Made by a program: the position numbers and the translations under genes. DNA of 64,000 nt from Kappaphycus alvarezii (taxonomy: Eukaryota; Rhodophyta; Florideophyceae; Gigartinales; Solieriaceae), in the NCBI GenBank assembly GCA_002205965.3, contig NADL03000620.1:1984001-2048000 (forward strand), written 5' to 3'. Under the pieces are notes generated by a model that was given only the letters and a program-made list of their open reading frames with translations, was not told the DNA's origin and searched no databases. Within the stretch, counting starts at the first letter, position 1; the number at the start of each line of letters is the position of its first letter. Positions 1 through 11,170 of the stretch are shown piece by piece.

Positions 1-235
1 CCTTGATGTCCCTTCTCCAGAGGCTGTGTTATTTATCGAAGAGTTTCTACCCCGTGTTGCCAAGAAATGCCATACCTCGGACGATGCTGGTCGCACGCGC
101 ATCTAGTAGCGTATCAGTTGCGCCTTGTGGTCCTCGGTGGCTATGGCCATCATATTCGGAGCCCCACTTGACGCCACCGATCTGGTCCATCCAGTTAGCT
201 CCATCCAATTAGCCCTTTACTGAGTAGTCGGTCAG
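1..235 (+). pseudogene. 3' fragment of non-LTR RT element (family A)
   Basis: The start of the window encodes a short stretch with the motif PSPEAVLFIEEF, which matches PSPETVRFIEGLG on the minus strand near 4,390 at the end of the longer RT element at 4,227-6,425. Both lie at the C-terminal tail of the same element family. The frame hits two stop codons near 109-115 and only the tail is inside the window, so this is a truncated, decayed copy. It has no independent function that I can see. Confidence 0.5.
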
Positions 236-2084
236 GAAGTGCACTTTCGATAAGTAACAACTAAATTTCTCTCTCCTAGTGTGACTAATTCTGCTGATAC
301 CCTTCCCACTCCAGGGTGATGTGGTTGTGAACCAAGCGGGCTTTCGTCCGATAGATACAGCCGGGCATTTACCTCTTCTTAATTGAGGGAAGGCAGCATG
401 ATAATATGCTGTCTAATGCAACCGCCCAATGCTGTCTACATGCATTTCATGGTGTCCCCGTTTACAGAAGTTCCGAATGCTTTGGATGGACATAGAGCTG
501 GAGCACTAGCGTTATGCGGGTCACAGCAACTGCGACCATTTGGCCAGCAAGGATCATAAAGGCAATTCCCAACAACACACACCCTTCCATACATTGTGAT
601 CATAGCACCATGCGACGCACTCCCACCGAATCTGGTCGCTCGCTTGCCTACCTTCCCGATTACTCCCCTGTACTGCAATTTACTCAAACAAACCCCCTCC
701 GCAAAAGACATCTACAAAACCAGTAAATACCGCAATGCAAGAAGAGATCCCCTCGGCGACCCACGAAGGCAAGCGATCCGGCCTTCTACTGGCCTTCTCG
801 GAGCAAAAAAATGGGTCCATTGTGCCCGTGCCCCAGTCTGATTAGTTTTCCTCACCTACAGGGCGCTAGTCATCATTCAAGGGATCCGGACGTTAAAATA
901 TTATTTTCATGGATTTAATGCTCGGTCAATAAAGAAAAGAAACAACATCAAGTGCATTTCAGTCTGGGACTTCACTGTTTACACCAAATTGGGTAACACC
1001 ATTAATAAACCAGCAACGGGCTCATGCAATCAACTCTACTGAAAACCGAGAAATACTGTGCATGTTACGTTTTGTCTTGCAAATCCTGCTTCATAAGTGC
1101 ACATTAAATGTTCATGCAATAGAACAGTCTGAAGCAAGACTCCCTGTGAAAGGCTATTCCCACGCCCCCAATGCCATAGTCTTGACTTCAATGCACTGGT
1201 AAAGCATGGGTTAATTGATCACGGGAAAATGGAACGAGAGGACCAGAACCTACGAATAATGTAGAAACTCGAACTAAATTTAATCCTATGTAGTGGTCCA
1301 ATGAACCAAGATCAACTTTTGACCATTCAGTCAGGAAAAACTCTCAAAGCATGCGTGGGAGGTTAAATTCATCCAATGCGAGCAAGTCTCTAAACTGATC
1401 AGGGGCTTCACTTGGTACAGGGGACCCTGATGAAGCCACCATGAAGCGTTCGTGTACTGTCCAACGTGTATTTCAGTTTACAGTAGCTGCTATTTAAGAC
1501 TACGTCCTTATAGAGCTTTGGGCACAACATTGAGCCATTTACTGACAGAAACTGGACAGGGTCTTGTCTCTCCTCTTGGCTGTAGAACTGAGGTATCACA
1601 TAAGGTTCTACCGGATCATATTTCTGTAACTTTGAGAGCAGTATTTCGAAGAATTGCTAGATGCCTCTGCTCTACCAAATCTTTGTCCCTAACATACATC
1701 GTTTAGTGTTCATCAAGGTTCCTTCGGGTTTCTTACGGAGGAGGGACCGTTTAACCTAAGAGAGATGATATTTAACCGTTACTTCTTTAGAGTGTGCACC
1801 ACAACAAAAAAATGATTCACAAATATAAGTATTATTTCTTCCAAATAAATGACGGCTGGACACTTTCTGTTTTGATATGCACTCTGCTGCCCAAAACTTT
1901 ACAGTCCAGTATCATGCGACATCAAAATTCATGAGATCTTGAGAAGGAACTTTAATGTCGCGTTCCACTTGGGGGAAATAGTGGTGTTTACTGGGAGCCT
2001 TCGAAGGGCTGAAAACTCGAGAAGTTTTGAATTGGGAGCTGTTCCACGCGGTAGTCAATCACGAATTGCTGTCAAGTCATTGAT
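236..2084. other. no supported gene
   Basis: I see no convincing gene here. Short overlapping ORFs at 1,408-1,599 (minus) and 1,452-1,706 (plus) have no recognisable motif. About 35 bases near 1,768-1,800 resemble 58,145-58,180, and a stretch near 1,985-2,015 resembles 16,320-16,355, so part of this interval is probably old dispersed repeat. Confidence 0.4.
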
Positions 2085-2160
2085 AGGGGGAAATTTGGGG
2101 TGTTTTTAATGCATGAAAAATATTGTCAGCTGTTCCCTGAGGGATGTCGTGATGGTCATT
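2085..2160 (-). repeat. dispersed 3'-end repeat, inverted relative to 3,575-3,655
   Basis: The reverse complement of this stretch nearly matches 3,575-3,655 and 21,320-21,405. All three contain CAGGGAACAGCTGAC followed by an A-rich stretch and a C-rich box ending in CCCCAAATTTCCCCC or similar. At 3,480 and 21,230 the same sequence directly follows the end of an RT-element coding tail, so this is most likely an isolated RT-element 3' UTR. Confidence 0.6.
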
Positions 2161-2449
2161 GATAGTGTATGATACATTAAATAATTATTACAGAAATTAC
2201 ACTCTCTGGTACTGATTGGTATTGTATCAAACTGATTTGAATTGAAGGGGTTTCCAAATCCGTGTCATACCTCAAATTCCTTTCAAAGATCGAGCCTAAG
2301 GACTGAATTCTGCAAAAATAAGGTCCAGACAGATATTTGTGGCAATTGCAAGCATATCTGACTATTATCTCTCACTATGGTTTTCTCGCATCACTGCAGT
2401 GTGGAGCTAAAACGGTCGTTAATTTCGCTGAGATTTTTCTTACTGTTAG

Positions 2450-2995
2450 GACGTCTTTGATATAAGAGGTCTTTTTTTTCTGCGAACAACAGACGTAACA
2501 CCAAAGATTGAGGAATACGCCGCCCTCTTCGGCGTTACACTAAATTTCCAGCCTTTCTACATTTCCAGACCGCTTAATCACTGCTGTCAGAGCTTTGAGA
2601 GTAGCCTATTTATCACAAAAGCTTATTTCAACAGTCGAACGCTTCTTGCAAATTTAAAACTAGCTCAATCATTGTTGCGCAATTATTTCTGCATGTCGCA
2701 GGGCAGTGGAAAGAATAAAGCCAACTGCTTTGCCAGTATTGCATGGCCTGAATTGGAAGACAACTTTCAGCGTAGCGTAGATGGCATGTTTCTGCTGTCG
2801 GTTCACGAGAACAATTTTATGCTGCAAATTACATTGCATGCTGTCATGGCGAACTTGAAATTTGTATTCCTTGAACCGAAGAATGCGGTAGATACTACAG
2901 ATACTGTACTAGACACAAAGATCAGACTTTCCACACATTGTAGTGATATGGTTGGTTCTGATTCAACGGCAACTGGTTTTTGTGTAGATTTATGA
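2450..2995 (+). CDS. unidentified coding exon, possibly terminal (181 aa)
   Basis: A frame of 181 codons runs without interruption from a textbook splice acceptor (TTTTTCTTACTGTTAG, ending at 2,449) to TGA at 2,993-2,995. It encodes segments such as PKIEEYAALFGVTLNF and a run of hydrophobic and charged residues with no cysteine pattern or catalytic signature I know. An uninterrupted frame of this length is unusual for its surroundings. I could not link an upstream exon, so it may be the last exon of a host gene or the C-terminus of a transposon protein. The function is unknown. Confidence 0.45.
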   Translation, partial: DVFDIRGLFFLRTTDVTPKIEEYAALFGVTLNFQPFYISRPLNHCCQSFESSLFITKAYFNSRTLLANLKLAQSLLRNYFCMSQGSGKNKANCFASIAWPELEDNFQRSVDGMFLLSVHENNFMLQITLHAVMANLKFVFLEPKNAVDTTDTVLDTKIRLSTHCSDMVGSDSTATGFCVDL

Positions 2996-3365
2996 GTCGC
3001 CATACTGAATTATGGGCGAAGATGATCGAGAGAAGTGGTTTCTACATATTCAAAATGCAGCCAGCAACTGGAGAATTGAGAGCCTCCCTCTGTATACAAA
3101 ACTACTGCTCCCTTCTCCGCCAGTGCAACTTTGCATAACCTCCTAAAAGCATACCCCAGTGAACGCCCTTTGCTGGGGTATCAAAATATATTTCAAACCG
3201 CATTGCATCACATGGAAACCTTATTTCATAAAGATTAAATTTTGCCGCATTTGTTCAGTGAGTGTGCACTCCAGAAACATTATGAGTAAAAATTATTGAA
3301 TGTTTGTTGCTACAACAATGAAGTGTACATCCCCTTGACTGCCACTGTGCAGGCTTAACATCTCC

Positions 3366-3470
3366 ATTACAGTAAAGGGGAGAAAAGGGGTGTCTTTATT
3401 GAGATGTATGGATTCGCTGGGACCATTTGGAGTTGCAAATCTGCATGTCATATTAAATACATGTACCGAT
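3366..3470 (-). repeat. RT-element 3' UTR copy, minus strand
   Basis: Read on the minus strand, this stretch matches 14,410-14,520 on the plus strand, including CCATACATCTCAATAAAGAC and a following C/T-rich box. The 14.4 kb copy directly follows an RT-element coding end, which identifies this as a 3' UTR. Confidence 0.6.
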
Positions 3471-3479
3471 AGTCGAAGC

Positions 3480-3660
3480 AAGGAATGATGACGCAGCGTG
3501 CCTGTTGGCCGGCCTCCCGTCAGTTTTCTAGCGTTCTGGCGTCTTCCTGCCATTTCTTTACATTGTAAGCCTTTACCATCACGACATCCCTCAGGGAACA
3601 GCTGACCATATTTTTCATGCATTAAAAATACCCCAAATTTCCCCCCCAGGAATGATGAAT
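3480..3660 (+). pseudogene. RT element (family C) C-terminus plus 3' UTR
   Basis: The first 45 bases encode the family C tail DAACLLAGLPSVF followed by TAG. A 3' UTR of about 130 bases follows, shared with 21,260-21,405 and, inverted, with 2,085-2,160. It ends in the A-rich plus C-rich box (AAAAATACCCCAAATTTCCC). Only the 3' end is present, the usual outcome of 5' truncation during target-primed reverse transcription. Confidence 0.65.
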
Positions 3661-3689
3661 GATTACAGTAAATGAACCCCGCTCTTTCA

Positions 3690-4020
3690 CTACAATGAAT
3701 ATGTTTGGTCAAATTTTGGGGGAAAAGATTTGGGTGCTTTACTCTTGGAAGAGAAAAAGTATTTCTAGTCACCCTGTAGGATGAGGAGGGAGTTTTTCAA
3801 GCTACCACCGCCTTGGCCCGCAGGTGTGTCGGTAGTGGAATTTCTTCTTCCCTTCTGTTGGCGTGGGCATCGGTTTAGCCGGTGCTGGGTTGAATCTGTT
3901 TAGCAGGCCCACTACAAATCAAATTAAAGGTCCCCATTTCCCCCTTTAGGATATTCCGGGCCACAACCGACAATATCTTTCAAATATTAAATCACCCCAT
4001 ATATCCCCCTCTGGAAGATG
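3690..4020. repeat. cluster of RT-element 3'-end boxes
   Basis: Three variants of the same terminal box lie here. One is on the minus strand at about 3,715-3,760, containing the complement of CTTTACTCTTGGAAGAG, which also recurs at 56.7, 59.9 and 61.7 kb. Two are on the plus strand, at about 3,930-3,955 (TCCCCATTTCCCCC) and 3,985-4,015 (CACCCCATATATCCCCC). Each is probably the extreme 3' end of an otherwise lost element. No coding sequence is attached. Confidence 0.5.
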
Positions 4021-4063
4021 GGTCGAACATTTATTTGATACCTCTTAAAAGGAGCCTACTCCG

Positions 4064-4212
4064 TGATGGGAGAGAAAGGGGATCGTGTAGGGAAGACAGT
4101 AGGGAAGAGTAGGTTTTAGGTGTAGGGAGGTGTCCATAGGTGACGCTGCCTCCTGAGCGTGATAACTTTTTGGCATCAGTAGAACGGGTGTCCGCTGCAG
4201 GATCCGACTATA
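4064..4212 (-). mobile_element. LTR-retroelement remnant: U5-like end plus leader
   Basis: Bases 4,064-4,160 match the leader of the Ty3/gypsy element at 11,862-11,959 base for base with few changes. The match stops exactly where that element's LTR begins. From 4,161 to 4,212 the sequence differs and instead matches 56,041-56,092 in inverted orientation. The simplest reading is the 5' LTR end (U5) of a sister family joined to a shared leader, left behind when the rest was lost. Confidence 0.6.
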
Positions 4213-4226
4213 CTGCTAGCTAAGTC

Positions 4227-6425
4227 CTAACCGGTGGTCCACGTCGGCCACGTGCAGCGACATACGCGATTCAATAGATTGTGCACTCGACGACCAGATT
4301 GTGCTACTAATGCGCCTATAAATCCGATTGCGGATAACTCCTGTCGACATGTGGAATTTGTCAGCAATGCGAGGCCCAGTCCCTCTATGAAGCGGACGGT
4401 TTCGGGGGAAGGGGAACCCAAGGAATCAAGGGCCAGCGGTTGAAATTCGAAATCGGGGGCCTGTGTGGGGTTATCGGAGGGGGGGGAGTCGACGCGACAA
4501 TTTTCTCTCCAGGTCCGTCACCTTGTTGCGGTGTGCAATTGCAGCTGCACCGCCCACTTCCCTTGTAGCTCTCGTTCTGACATCGTCCTTGAATGGCGAG
4601 ACTATGGTAACGTCGCAGGCGATCGGGCGGGCCACAGTGCCTTCCGGGGCTGCTGGTGGGTGAACCAGTATGTCAGCGGGTCGCAGCTCGGTGCCGCGCA
4701 CGAGGAGTAGGACCTCGAGCTGGCAATCCAGGCCGGCGGCACGGGCGATACGGCCAGCGATGACGTTGCGCAGTGAGTTATGCCGGTGTTTGCGACCGAA
4801 CCCAGACGGGCACAAGTCTACAGCGTAATCGCCTAATATGTCCATTTGGCGTTTACAATGCTCGGCAGTTCCGAGGAAGCGAGTCATCATAAACGGGCAG
4901 TCCCAAATATCGGCGAAGCATTATTTTCCAGTGCACGCGGACACTCTCCGTGTCAGCCGAGGGATGTGCTAAAGAAAGGCAGCACCGGGCCTTTGCGTAG
5001 CGCTAGACCGCGTATGCGTTGCCACGTGTGCACCGTGTGTCCGGTCCGGGTTCGGAGCTCTAGCCAGTGGTCGTCGCGCCAATGAATACCGCAGCGCCTC
5101 CTGCTGCACACATTTTAGGTATTTTGGATGTGCGTGTGCAGTAGCAAGAGGGAGCGGGTCGAAGGAACCGAGGTCAACGGGGTAGGCCATTCCAGGGATG
5201 TGCAGGAGGAAGTCTCGAATGTGACGGGCGGCTTGACCGAGAAGGAAAGCCTTGTCACGGCGGCGCGCCCGTGAGCGGTGGAGCGGGGCCCGATATGGGC
5301 TTCGGACCGCAGTCGTGCCGGTGCTGCATCCATGATACTCGAGGCGGCGGCCATCTAGGAACGGTGAGATGAGGGTAAACCCAAGACCGCCCTGATGGAT
5401 GGGCAAGGTAGCCTGCGACCACGCGTTGTCGCTGAGTGAACACCATGAAGCTCGGTGAAGGACTTTTGCAGCAGAGTATCAAAAGCCTCGCAGCACGGGC
5501 TTCCCTTGGGTCAGCCAGCTTGAAGGCGTGGTCCACCAGACAGGCCGACGCACAGAGGCGGTGCATGTGAAACCGCGCGCGCGGGTCGTCAACCATGGGC
5601 AGGAGTTGGAGAGTTCGGCGGCACCCCTCAATCTTGTCTCGTAGAAAGGCAGTCGTGAAATGCCGGTTTCCGAGCGGAGCCCCGAGGAGCTCGAATCCGT
5701 CCGGGGAGCATTCAGCGAGGCGAAATTCCTGGAGAAAAGCCTCGCGCTGTGGGCGTAGGACCGTTGGCCAATGAATGCGCGTTTTCCCCGGATTGATGTA
5801 GACCGTAGGTGGGTCCCTCGTCGCGGAGAATGCGGAGGGCTTGTCGGAGGTCGGGGAGGGACCCCATCAATGTACCATCATCGGCGTACCATTGGTTGAG
5901 GACGATGCCCGTGTTTTCTGCAATCCGGCGGATGAGGGGCTGGATCGTCAGTGAGAACAGGAGCATGCTGGCAGGGTCGCCTTGCTGTGTGCCTTGAGCA
6001 CTCGCGATGGTCGTTTTGTCACGATTCGGCACGATCAACGGTGGTTGCGAGCGTGCATAAATCATGTTGATGAACCGGGCGAGACTTGGGGCGCGCGTGG
6101 GCAGCTGGTCTAGCATTGACTGGCGATCAACGCGGTTGAAGGCGTTATTCGCGTCAACGAGAACAGTGGCGGTATCCTTGCGATTAGAGAAGCGACGGAG
6201 CAGCATGCGCGTGTCGTGTACGATGGCGTCCATCCCAGCCCTGATGCGTTAGCCAATTGGAAGGGGGCCAGAAATTGACGAGAATCATCAATGGCGGGTG
6301 GGAGGAGTGTCTTCGTTACCACTCTGCGGAGGATCGTTCTACGGCGATGGGCCGAATCTTGTTGGGTTTCGGCCGCAGAGGTAGCAGGGTTGCTGCAGCC
6401 AGGAGCGGCAATACTGAGGTTGCGT
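4227..6425 (-). pseudogene. non-LTR retroelement RT polyprotein, broken (family A)
   Basis: On the minus strand this encodes, in order, an RT palm domain and a C-terminal nuclease-like domain. The palm carries motif A (VLVDANNAFN, near 6,140-6,165), motif B (GTQQGDP, near 5,975-5,995) and the catalytic motif C (YADD, near 5,880). A post-RT segment follows with GGLGF, and then the C-terminal part with HRHN, RPADILV and CDVTIVSP, a pattern typical of the endonuclease-like end of these elements. The tail PSPETVRFIEGLG lies near 4,390. The RT continues upstream in other frames to about 6,425, where it is cut by an LTR. At least four frame changes are needed, so it is inactive. The family is certain; its exact clade is not. 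Confidence 0.85.
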
Positions 6426-6626
6426 TGCACAGCCGACTCGGGTGCTACCTATGTAACAAACGCCCGAGCGGCTGTGGCTGAGATTTGTCCGTACAGTAGT
6501 GTGCTTACTGTACAATACTGCACTCGACCTTAAAAAGTGATTAGAACTAGTAGGCAAAAAGATAGAGAGTACAGTACGTTACCCTAAAAACACATAAAAA
6601 TCACCTTCCAGCCACTGCCATCAACA
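6426..6626 (-). repeat. LTR (3' LTR) of Ty3/gypsy element 1
   Basis: It aligns with 11,960-12,178, begins TGCACA and ends CAACA on the plus strand (TGTTG...TGCA on the minus strand). It lacks an internal block of about 25 bases present in the other copy. A G-rich tract (minus strand GGCCGGGGTGG) sits immediately inside, as expected for a polypurine tract. It contains an internal inverted pair around TACAGTA and TACTGTA. Confidence 0.85.
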
Positions 6627-6639
6627 CCACCCCGGCCTC

Positions 6640-7239
6640 AAACTGCAACCCGGGTGCAGTATACAGTGAGCTCGGCCAGCTCACGGTAGAGGTCGCCAAA
6701 CCCTTGCACACCCTCGCACACACCTGCAACCCCCCTTCGGACCGCAACACGCTCGTTCTCCTTCTTGCTCGCAACAAAGCACCAAGCCATCTACTCTTGA
6801 GACCTTGTACCATCGGAAGCTTCCATCCTCTCCCGCGCACAGCCTTCGCCTCAAAGCTCAGTGTCGATTCGGGTCATACAAAGCCTCCGCAACTGGCCTA
6901 TCCACTGAGCGTGTAGAGACGAAGGAATTTGGTGGTATCGTCGTCCCAAAATCCCTGGTGGATTAGTAAGATGGTGCATACGAGACAGACCGCGGTTAGG
7001 GAAACCAGGAAGGCGATCGGAGCAAAGATCAACTGTGCGCAGAACCAAGCTTGGGAACCTATGGTGCAGTTGAGGAGTGCGGAGTGAGAAGATAATACTT
7101 TGGAGGGTGAAGAAGAGTCCAGAGTCGGGCTTTTTCGCTTGGAGACGCAAATTAAGATTCTATTTGGCTGCTTATTACTCAAATAACAAAAGAGAAAGAC
7201 ATAAAGAGCATTACAGAAAGGACGAACGGTGGATATCAC
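6640..7239 (-). other. extra 3' region after integrase, with a hydrophobic ORF
   Basis: Between the integrase end and the 3' LTR lie about 600 bases not needed for pol. A 113-codon frame (7,239-6,898) contains one strongly hydrophobic stretch (FAPIAFLVSLTAVCLVCTIL) followed by an acidic patch. That could be a membrane segment, and it sits where some Ty3/gypsy elements carry an env-like ORF. A competing frame at 7,150-6,851 is equally open. I would call it an accessory region of unknown function. Confidence 0.3.
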
Positions 7240-7264
7240 GGCTCAATCAAGTGTTCCTAAGGCT

Positions 7265-8502
7265 TCAGGTGGCTCGAGCGCAAGACAAAAGGAAATAGTG
7301 TCCCGCGTGGATGACGCGGCGGGAATGGCGACCCCCGTATGAGATGAGCCAGTACCGAGGATGAGCAGCTTTACAAACGCGACAAGGGCGGTAATAGCGA
7401 TAACGGAGGGCAGGCCACTTAGAGGCCGAAGTTAACGCCTGTCCATGTACCACTAGAACCCAATCCCCCACGGTTCAACATGCGAGGCTCTGCAGAGGTC
7501 AAATCACCATTCTATGCATCTGTTCTTCTCGACGCTGAGCGCGAAGGGCAGAGGAGGCCAGAAGTTCCATCTTACGATGTGTATCGGAAGCGCATTCGGT
7601 CAACGCGACGGGTTCAGAAGGCTCATGCGCAGAACTACCCGAACATCAGTTCGAATGGAGAAGCTCCCGCGGAAAGGCGACGGCGGCGGTATCGTACAGA
7701 CACGGGGCAAACACTCTTCCCAATCTATACCTTGGCCGACAACCATCTTCTTCACGGCTGTCTTGATGGTTCGTACCATCCTTTCGGCTCTACCATTAGA
7801 CATGGGAGCATACGCGAGAACAGTGGTCCAGGTAATTCCATGTTTCTCATGAAATCAGCGACGGCGGCAGCGGTGAAGCACCCAGCGTTGTCGCTGATAA
7901 TGGTCTTCGGGGGACCAAAGGGTGCATAACTTCACTCTCGATGAACTGGGAGACGGTTGCAGCCGACGAGTCTGTGGTGGCAACTGCGATTGGCCAACCT
8001 GTCAAATGCTCGACGGCGATAAGCAGATACTTCTTTCCGGCGTTTGATATCGGCAGAGGTCCCGCGAAATCGATCGAATAAGTTTCGAAGATATTCGTCA
8101 ATGGGACATTCAAAGTCGTACGGTACGGCGGAAGGGCCTCGTCTTCTGGCACCCCTCACAACTTTTCACGTAGTTGTGAATGTCTTGGTGAATCTGCGGC
8201 CACCAATAACGGTCTATGACAAATTTCTTCGTCGTCTCCTTATCCCAATGTCCGATGTCGTCGTGAAAGGTCTTCAATATCGCGACCCTGTCCTTCATAA
8301 ACGGTACAGATTTCAGCCCGTTTCTGGTTCGTCTAAGAAGCTTTCCTTCCCACATCACGAAGTTTTTAGCCATACGCTTGACCGAACGACGCTTCTCTTC
8401 ATCATCAACTCGGATCTTCAAACCTTGCAAATGACGTGCGACGTCGAGGAGGAAAGGTTCGATTAGGGATTCTCTTCGGTAGCGCAGAATCCAGCGCCGC
8501 AA
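7265..8502 (-). pseudogene. integrase of Ty3/gypsy element 1
   Basis: The minus strand encodes the zinc-binding start (DDIGHW, then CEGCQKTRPF, near 8,130-8,270), the catalytic core (SIDFAGPLP with the first Asp; then MSNGRAERM with the Glu near 7,780) and a C-terminal piece ending near 7,330 with HPRYWLISYGGRHSRRVIHA, which resembles the GPY/F module. The enzyme joins cDNA ends to host DNA. The core is divided among at least three frames, with breaks near 8,110-8,150, 7,850-7,900 and 7,600, so no functional product is expected. Confidence 0.85.
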
Positions 8503-8908
8503 CTAAGTCTCCTTCATCAGGTCCAGAGGCAGGGACGGCCGGCAGGTACCACACGCGAGAGGAAATCAGCTGCTCCGTTTCCCGTACCTGGCCTGTATTC
8601 GACCTCGAATTCATACTCCGCAAGGAAGTCCATCCATCGCGCCAGCCTTCCGTGAATGTCGTTTTTCTTGAAGGCATAACGAAGGGCTTGATGGTCGGTA
8701 ATGAGCTTGAAGGGCTCCGTCGATAACAGATACACCTGAATTTCCTTAAAGCGAAAATAACGGCGAGGGCCTCCCTCTCGCAGGCGGAATAGTTACGCTC
8801 TGCTGAGTTCATCGTCCGGCTTGCGTACTGCACGGGATGAATCTTGCCATCTTCCTTTTTCTGGGCCAGGACTGCCCCAACGGCGACATTAGAAGCGTCG
8901 GTTTCCAC
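8500..8908 (-). pseudogene. RNase H domain of Ty3/gypsy element 1
   Basis: The motifs METDASNVAVGAVLAQ, CEREALAV and ITDHQAL mark the three conserved acidic positions of the retroelement RNase H. The domain removes the RNA strand during reverse transcription. It starts at about 8,908 and shifts frame near 8,735, just after ALAVIFALRKF, continuing as MYLLSTEPFKLITDHQAL. It directly follows the RT as in all Ty3/gypsy pol genes. Confidence 0.85.
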
Positions 8909-8985
8909 GATGAAGGGGACTCGAAGTCCGGAAGGCTAGCACCGGCGGAGAAGTAAGCTTCTCTTTCAGGTTTCGAAGGCGGCAG

Positions 8986-9882
8986 TCATCTCCTCAGTCC
9001 ATTCGAACTTCCTATTACCCGAAGTTGCTGCGTGAAGGGCAGAGGATATTCCGGCAAGTCCTTGATGAAGCGACGATAATACCGAGAGGCCAAGAAAGCT
9101 ACGCAACTCCGTTGAGTTGGTAGGAACGGGGCCCTTTTGATGGCATCAATCTTCTCGTCGTCGACGCGGACTCCACGCTTGTCTACGAAGTGACCAAGCA
9201 GCTTTACGCTTGGCATAGCAAACGCGCATTTCGTAATCTTAAGTTTAAGTCCTGCGTCCCCGACTGCCTTGAAAACGACAGCAAGTGATCAATATGCTCC
9301 TCCATAGAGTTGGAGAAGATCACGACATCATCAAGATAGACACGGGCGAAGGGAATGTCCTTCAGTACGTAATCCATCATGCGCTGAAATGTGGAAGGCG
9401 CGTTCATTAGACCAAATGGCATCACCTCGAACTTGAAGGTACCAAAACGACTGACGAATAGTCATCTCCTTACACTCTTCGGCCATGCGGATTTGCCAGT
9501 ACCCCGCAAACAAATCAAGGGTGGTGAATATAGAGCTACCCTTTAGGTCGTCGAAGATCTCTTCTATCTTAGGTAGTGGCCAACGATCCGCCTTCATCTT
9601 GCGGTTCAGAGTGCGATAATCCACGCAGAAACGAGGCCTACCGTCCTTTTTCGTCACGATAACCACTGGGAACGACCACGCCGACGACGCTGGGGTGATG
9701 ATCCCAGCATCTAACATGTTGTCGATTTCTCGACGGGCGATTTCGTTGTGTCGAGGCGACATTCGGCGAGCCCTGTGATAGATCGGGGTAGGGTCCTTCA
9801 TTTCAAAGGAATGCTTCGTCGGCACGGCTGCAGGACGTAGCTCGTCTATAGTCCAGGCGACGATTCCCGTGTCGCGAAGCAA
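8986..9882 (-). pseudogene. reverse transcriptase of Ty3/gypsy element 1
   Basis: Frame 9,882-9,331 carries the RT start (KKDGRPRFCVDYRTLN, then TLDLFAGYWQI). Frame 9,425-9,204 carries MPFGLMNAPSTFQRMMD and the catalytic YLDDVVIFS. Frame 9,216-8,986 carries the connection segment (LLGHFVDKRGV). The catalytic Asp pair is intact, but two frame changes separate the parts. This is the polymerase that copies the element RNA into DNA. Confidence 0.9.
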
Positions 9883-10113
9883 ACCATTTATCTCACTTTC
9901 GTTTCTTCTTCAAATGAGCCAGTCGAGCTCTCAGAGCATCCCGCATTTTCTCCTTCTTCTCTTCTTCGTCGGTGGTGCTTTCTTCACTGATGGGACCTTC
10001 GCTCGATCCGGTAAAATTGTCCTCGCGGATGGCTAGGACCAGCTCTTCTTCCGAAGAGTCCGAGGACTCCGGACCGGCGTTCGAATCAGAAGTAAAATCT
10101 TCACTGGGAGTCC

Positions 10114-10671
10114 CTATCTCTCGCCCTCGACCAGTTTCTTCTCGGTAGACTTAGTATCAGGCTCGAGCGGGAGCACAACTTCTTCGGAACCAATGGTTAA
10201 ACGGACGCTCTGTGCCCCGAAATCCATATTCGCACGCATAGCTGTGAGCGTAGGGAGGCCTATTATTAGGTCGAAAGGAGACTTCTCGATGACAAGGAAG
10301 TCTAGTTTCACGGCTTGGTCCCCAAAGGTCGTCGGGACCTTGACCAGCGAACCTACACAGGAAGAGCTGTCACCGTTCGCAACAGTTATCCTTTTAGACG
10401 TGTAGTTCGGTGAGAGGTAAAGACGTCTAGACAAATCAGCTGACATGACGTCCGGTACGGCTCCGGAGTCTAGTAGAGCCCAGACCTCGGTACCGTAAAC
10501 TTTGAGTTGAACCAACCGTAATAAACGAGGACCCGAATTCGAAACGACTGCGACACGTGAAATAGACTGTTTTCCCAACAAACGGCGCATGACTTTGGTA
10601 GCTCCTTCAGCATCTCCACGGAGAAGCTGACCGAATGTCAAACCAATTTGCGTTTGCAAGCTCGGAAACAA
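10114..10671 (-). pseudogene. aspartic protease region of Ty3/gypsy element 1
   Basis: A 185-codon frame contains ALLDSGAVPDVMS (the DSG active site of retroelement proteases) and, further on, FDLIIGLPTL, the usual ILG-like flap-end motif. The protease processes Gag and Pol. This stretch is one of the few long uninterrupted segments in the element. Between it and the RT (9,883-10,113) lies an acidic, lysine-rich spacer with no motif. Confidence 0.85.
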
Positions 10672-11049
10672 CGTCGTATTTCCCTACGTATTCCTGCAGC
10701 TTATTCGAATTCTTCTTCCCGCGGTTCGATTTCTTCGCCTTCTTCTTACGGCTAATGATTCGAAACTCTTCCGGGGTAGGGCTGGGCCCGGCTGCATAAC
10801 GCGAGCGTGGGGCCAGTTACGAGGCGAGAGATCGGAATGCCTCCATGATTGTCCTGACGGGGCTGTTTGGGTAGTGCCTCTCCGTCGGCGTTTCTTTTCG
10901 CGACATTCACTCCTTCGTCTTGTGAGGAGTCGGTTTCGGACGAGTCTTCTCGGAGGACATTCACTCGGTCACTTCTTCCCCGTCTTCTTTCTTCTCGGCG
11001 GGGGCTTCTTCTCGAATCGCTGCCCTTCTTCCACCGGACCAGCACGTAG

Positions 11050-11170
11050 CATCTGAGTGACCCATCTTTCCGCAAAGGGAACAGCGGTGTTACGATGCGG
11101 GTTCTTCTCGCAATTCATTGCGTTATGGCCAAGCTCGTTGCAGTAAGAGCATTGGCGGACCTTATTATTT
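11050..11170 (-). other. nucleocapsid: two CCHC zinc knuckles
   Basis: Two copies of the C-x2-C-x4-H-x4-C motif lie in tandem but in different frames: CSYCNELGHNAMNC and, about 20 residues on, CSLCGKMGHSDATC. They bind element RNA. The downstream frame (11,075-10,752) is basic and then acidic (RREERRRGR, then SSETDSSQDEG), a plausible linker before protease. The frame change between the two knuckles shows a small indel. Confidence 0.8.

Noticed and set aside
3293..3772. A 159-codon minus-strand ORF
   Set aside because: It runs antisense through an RT-element 3' end and two 3' UTR copies. The sequence is repeat, not a gene.
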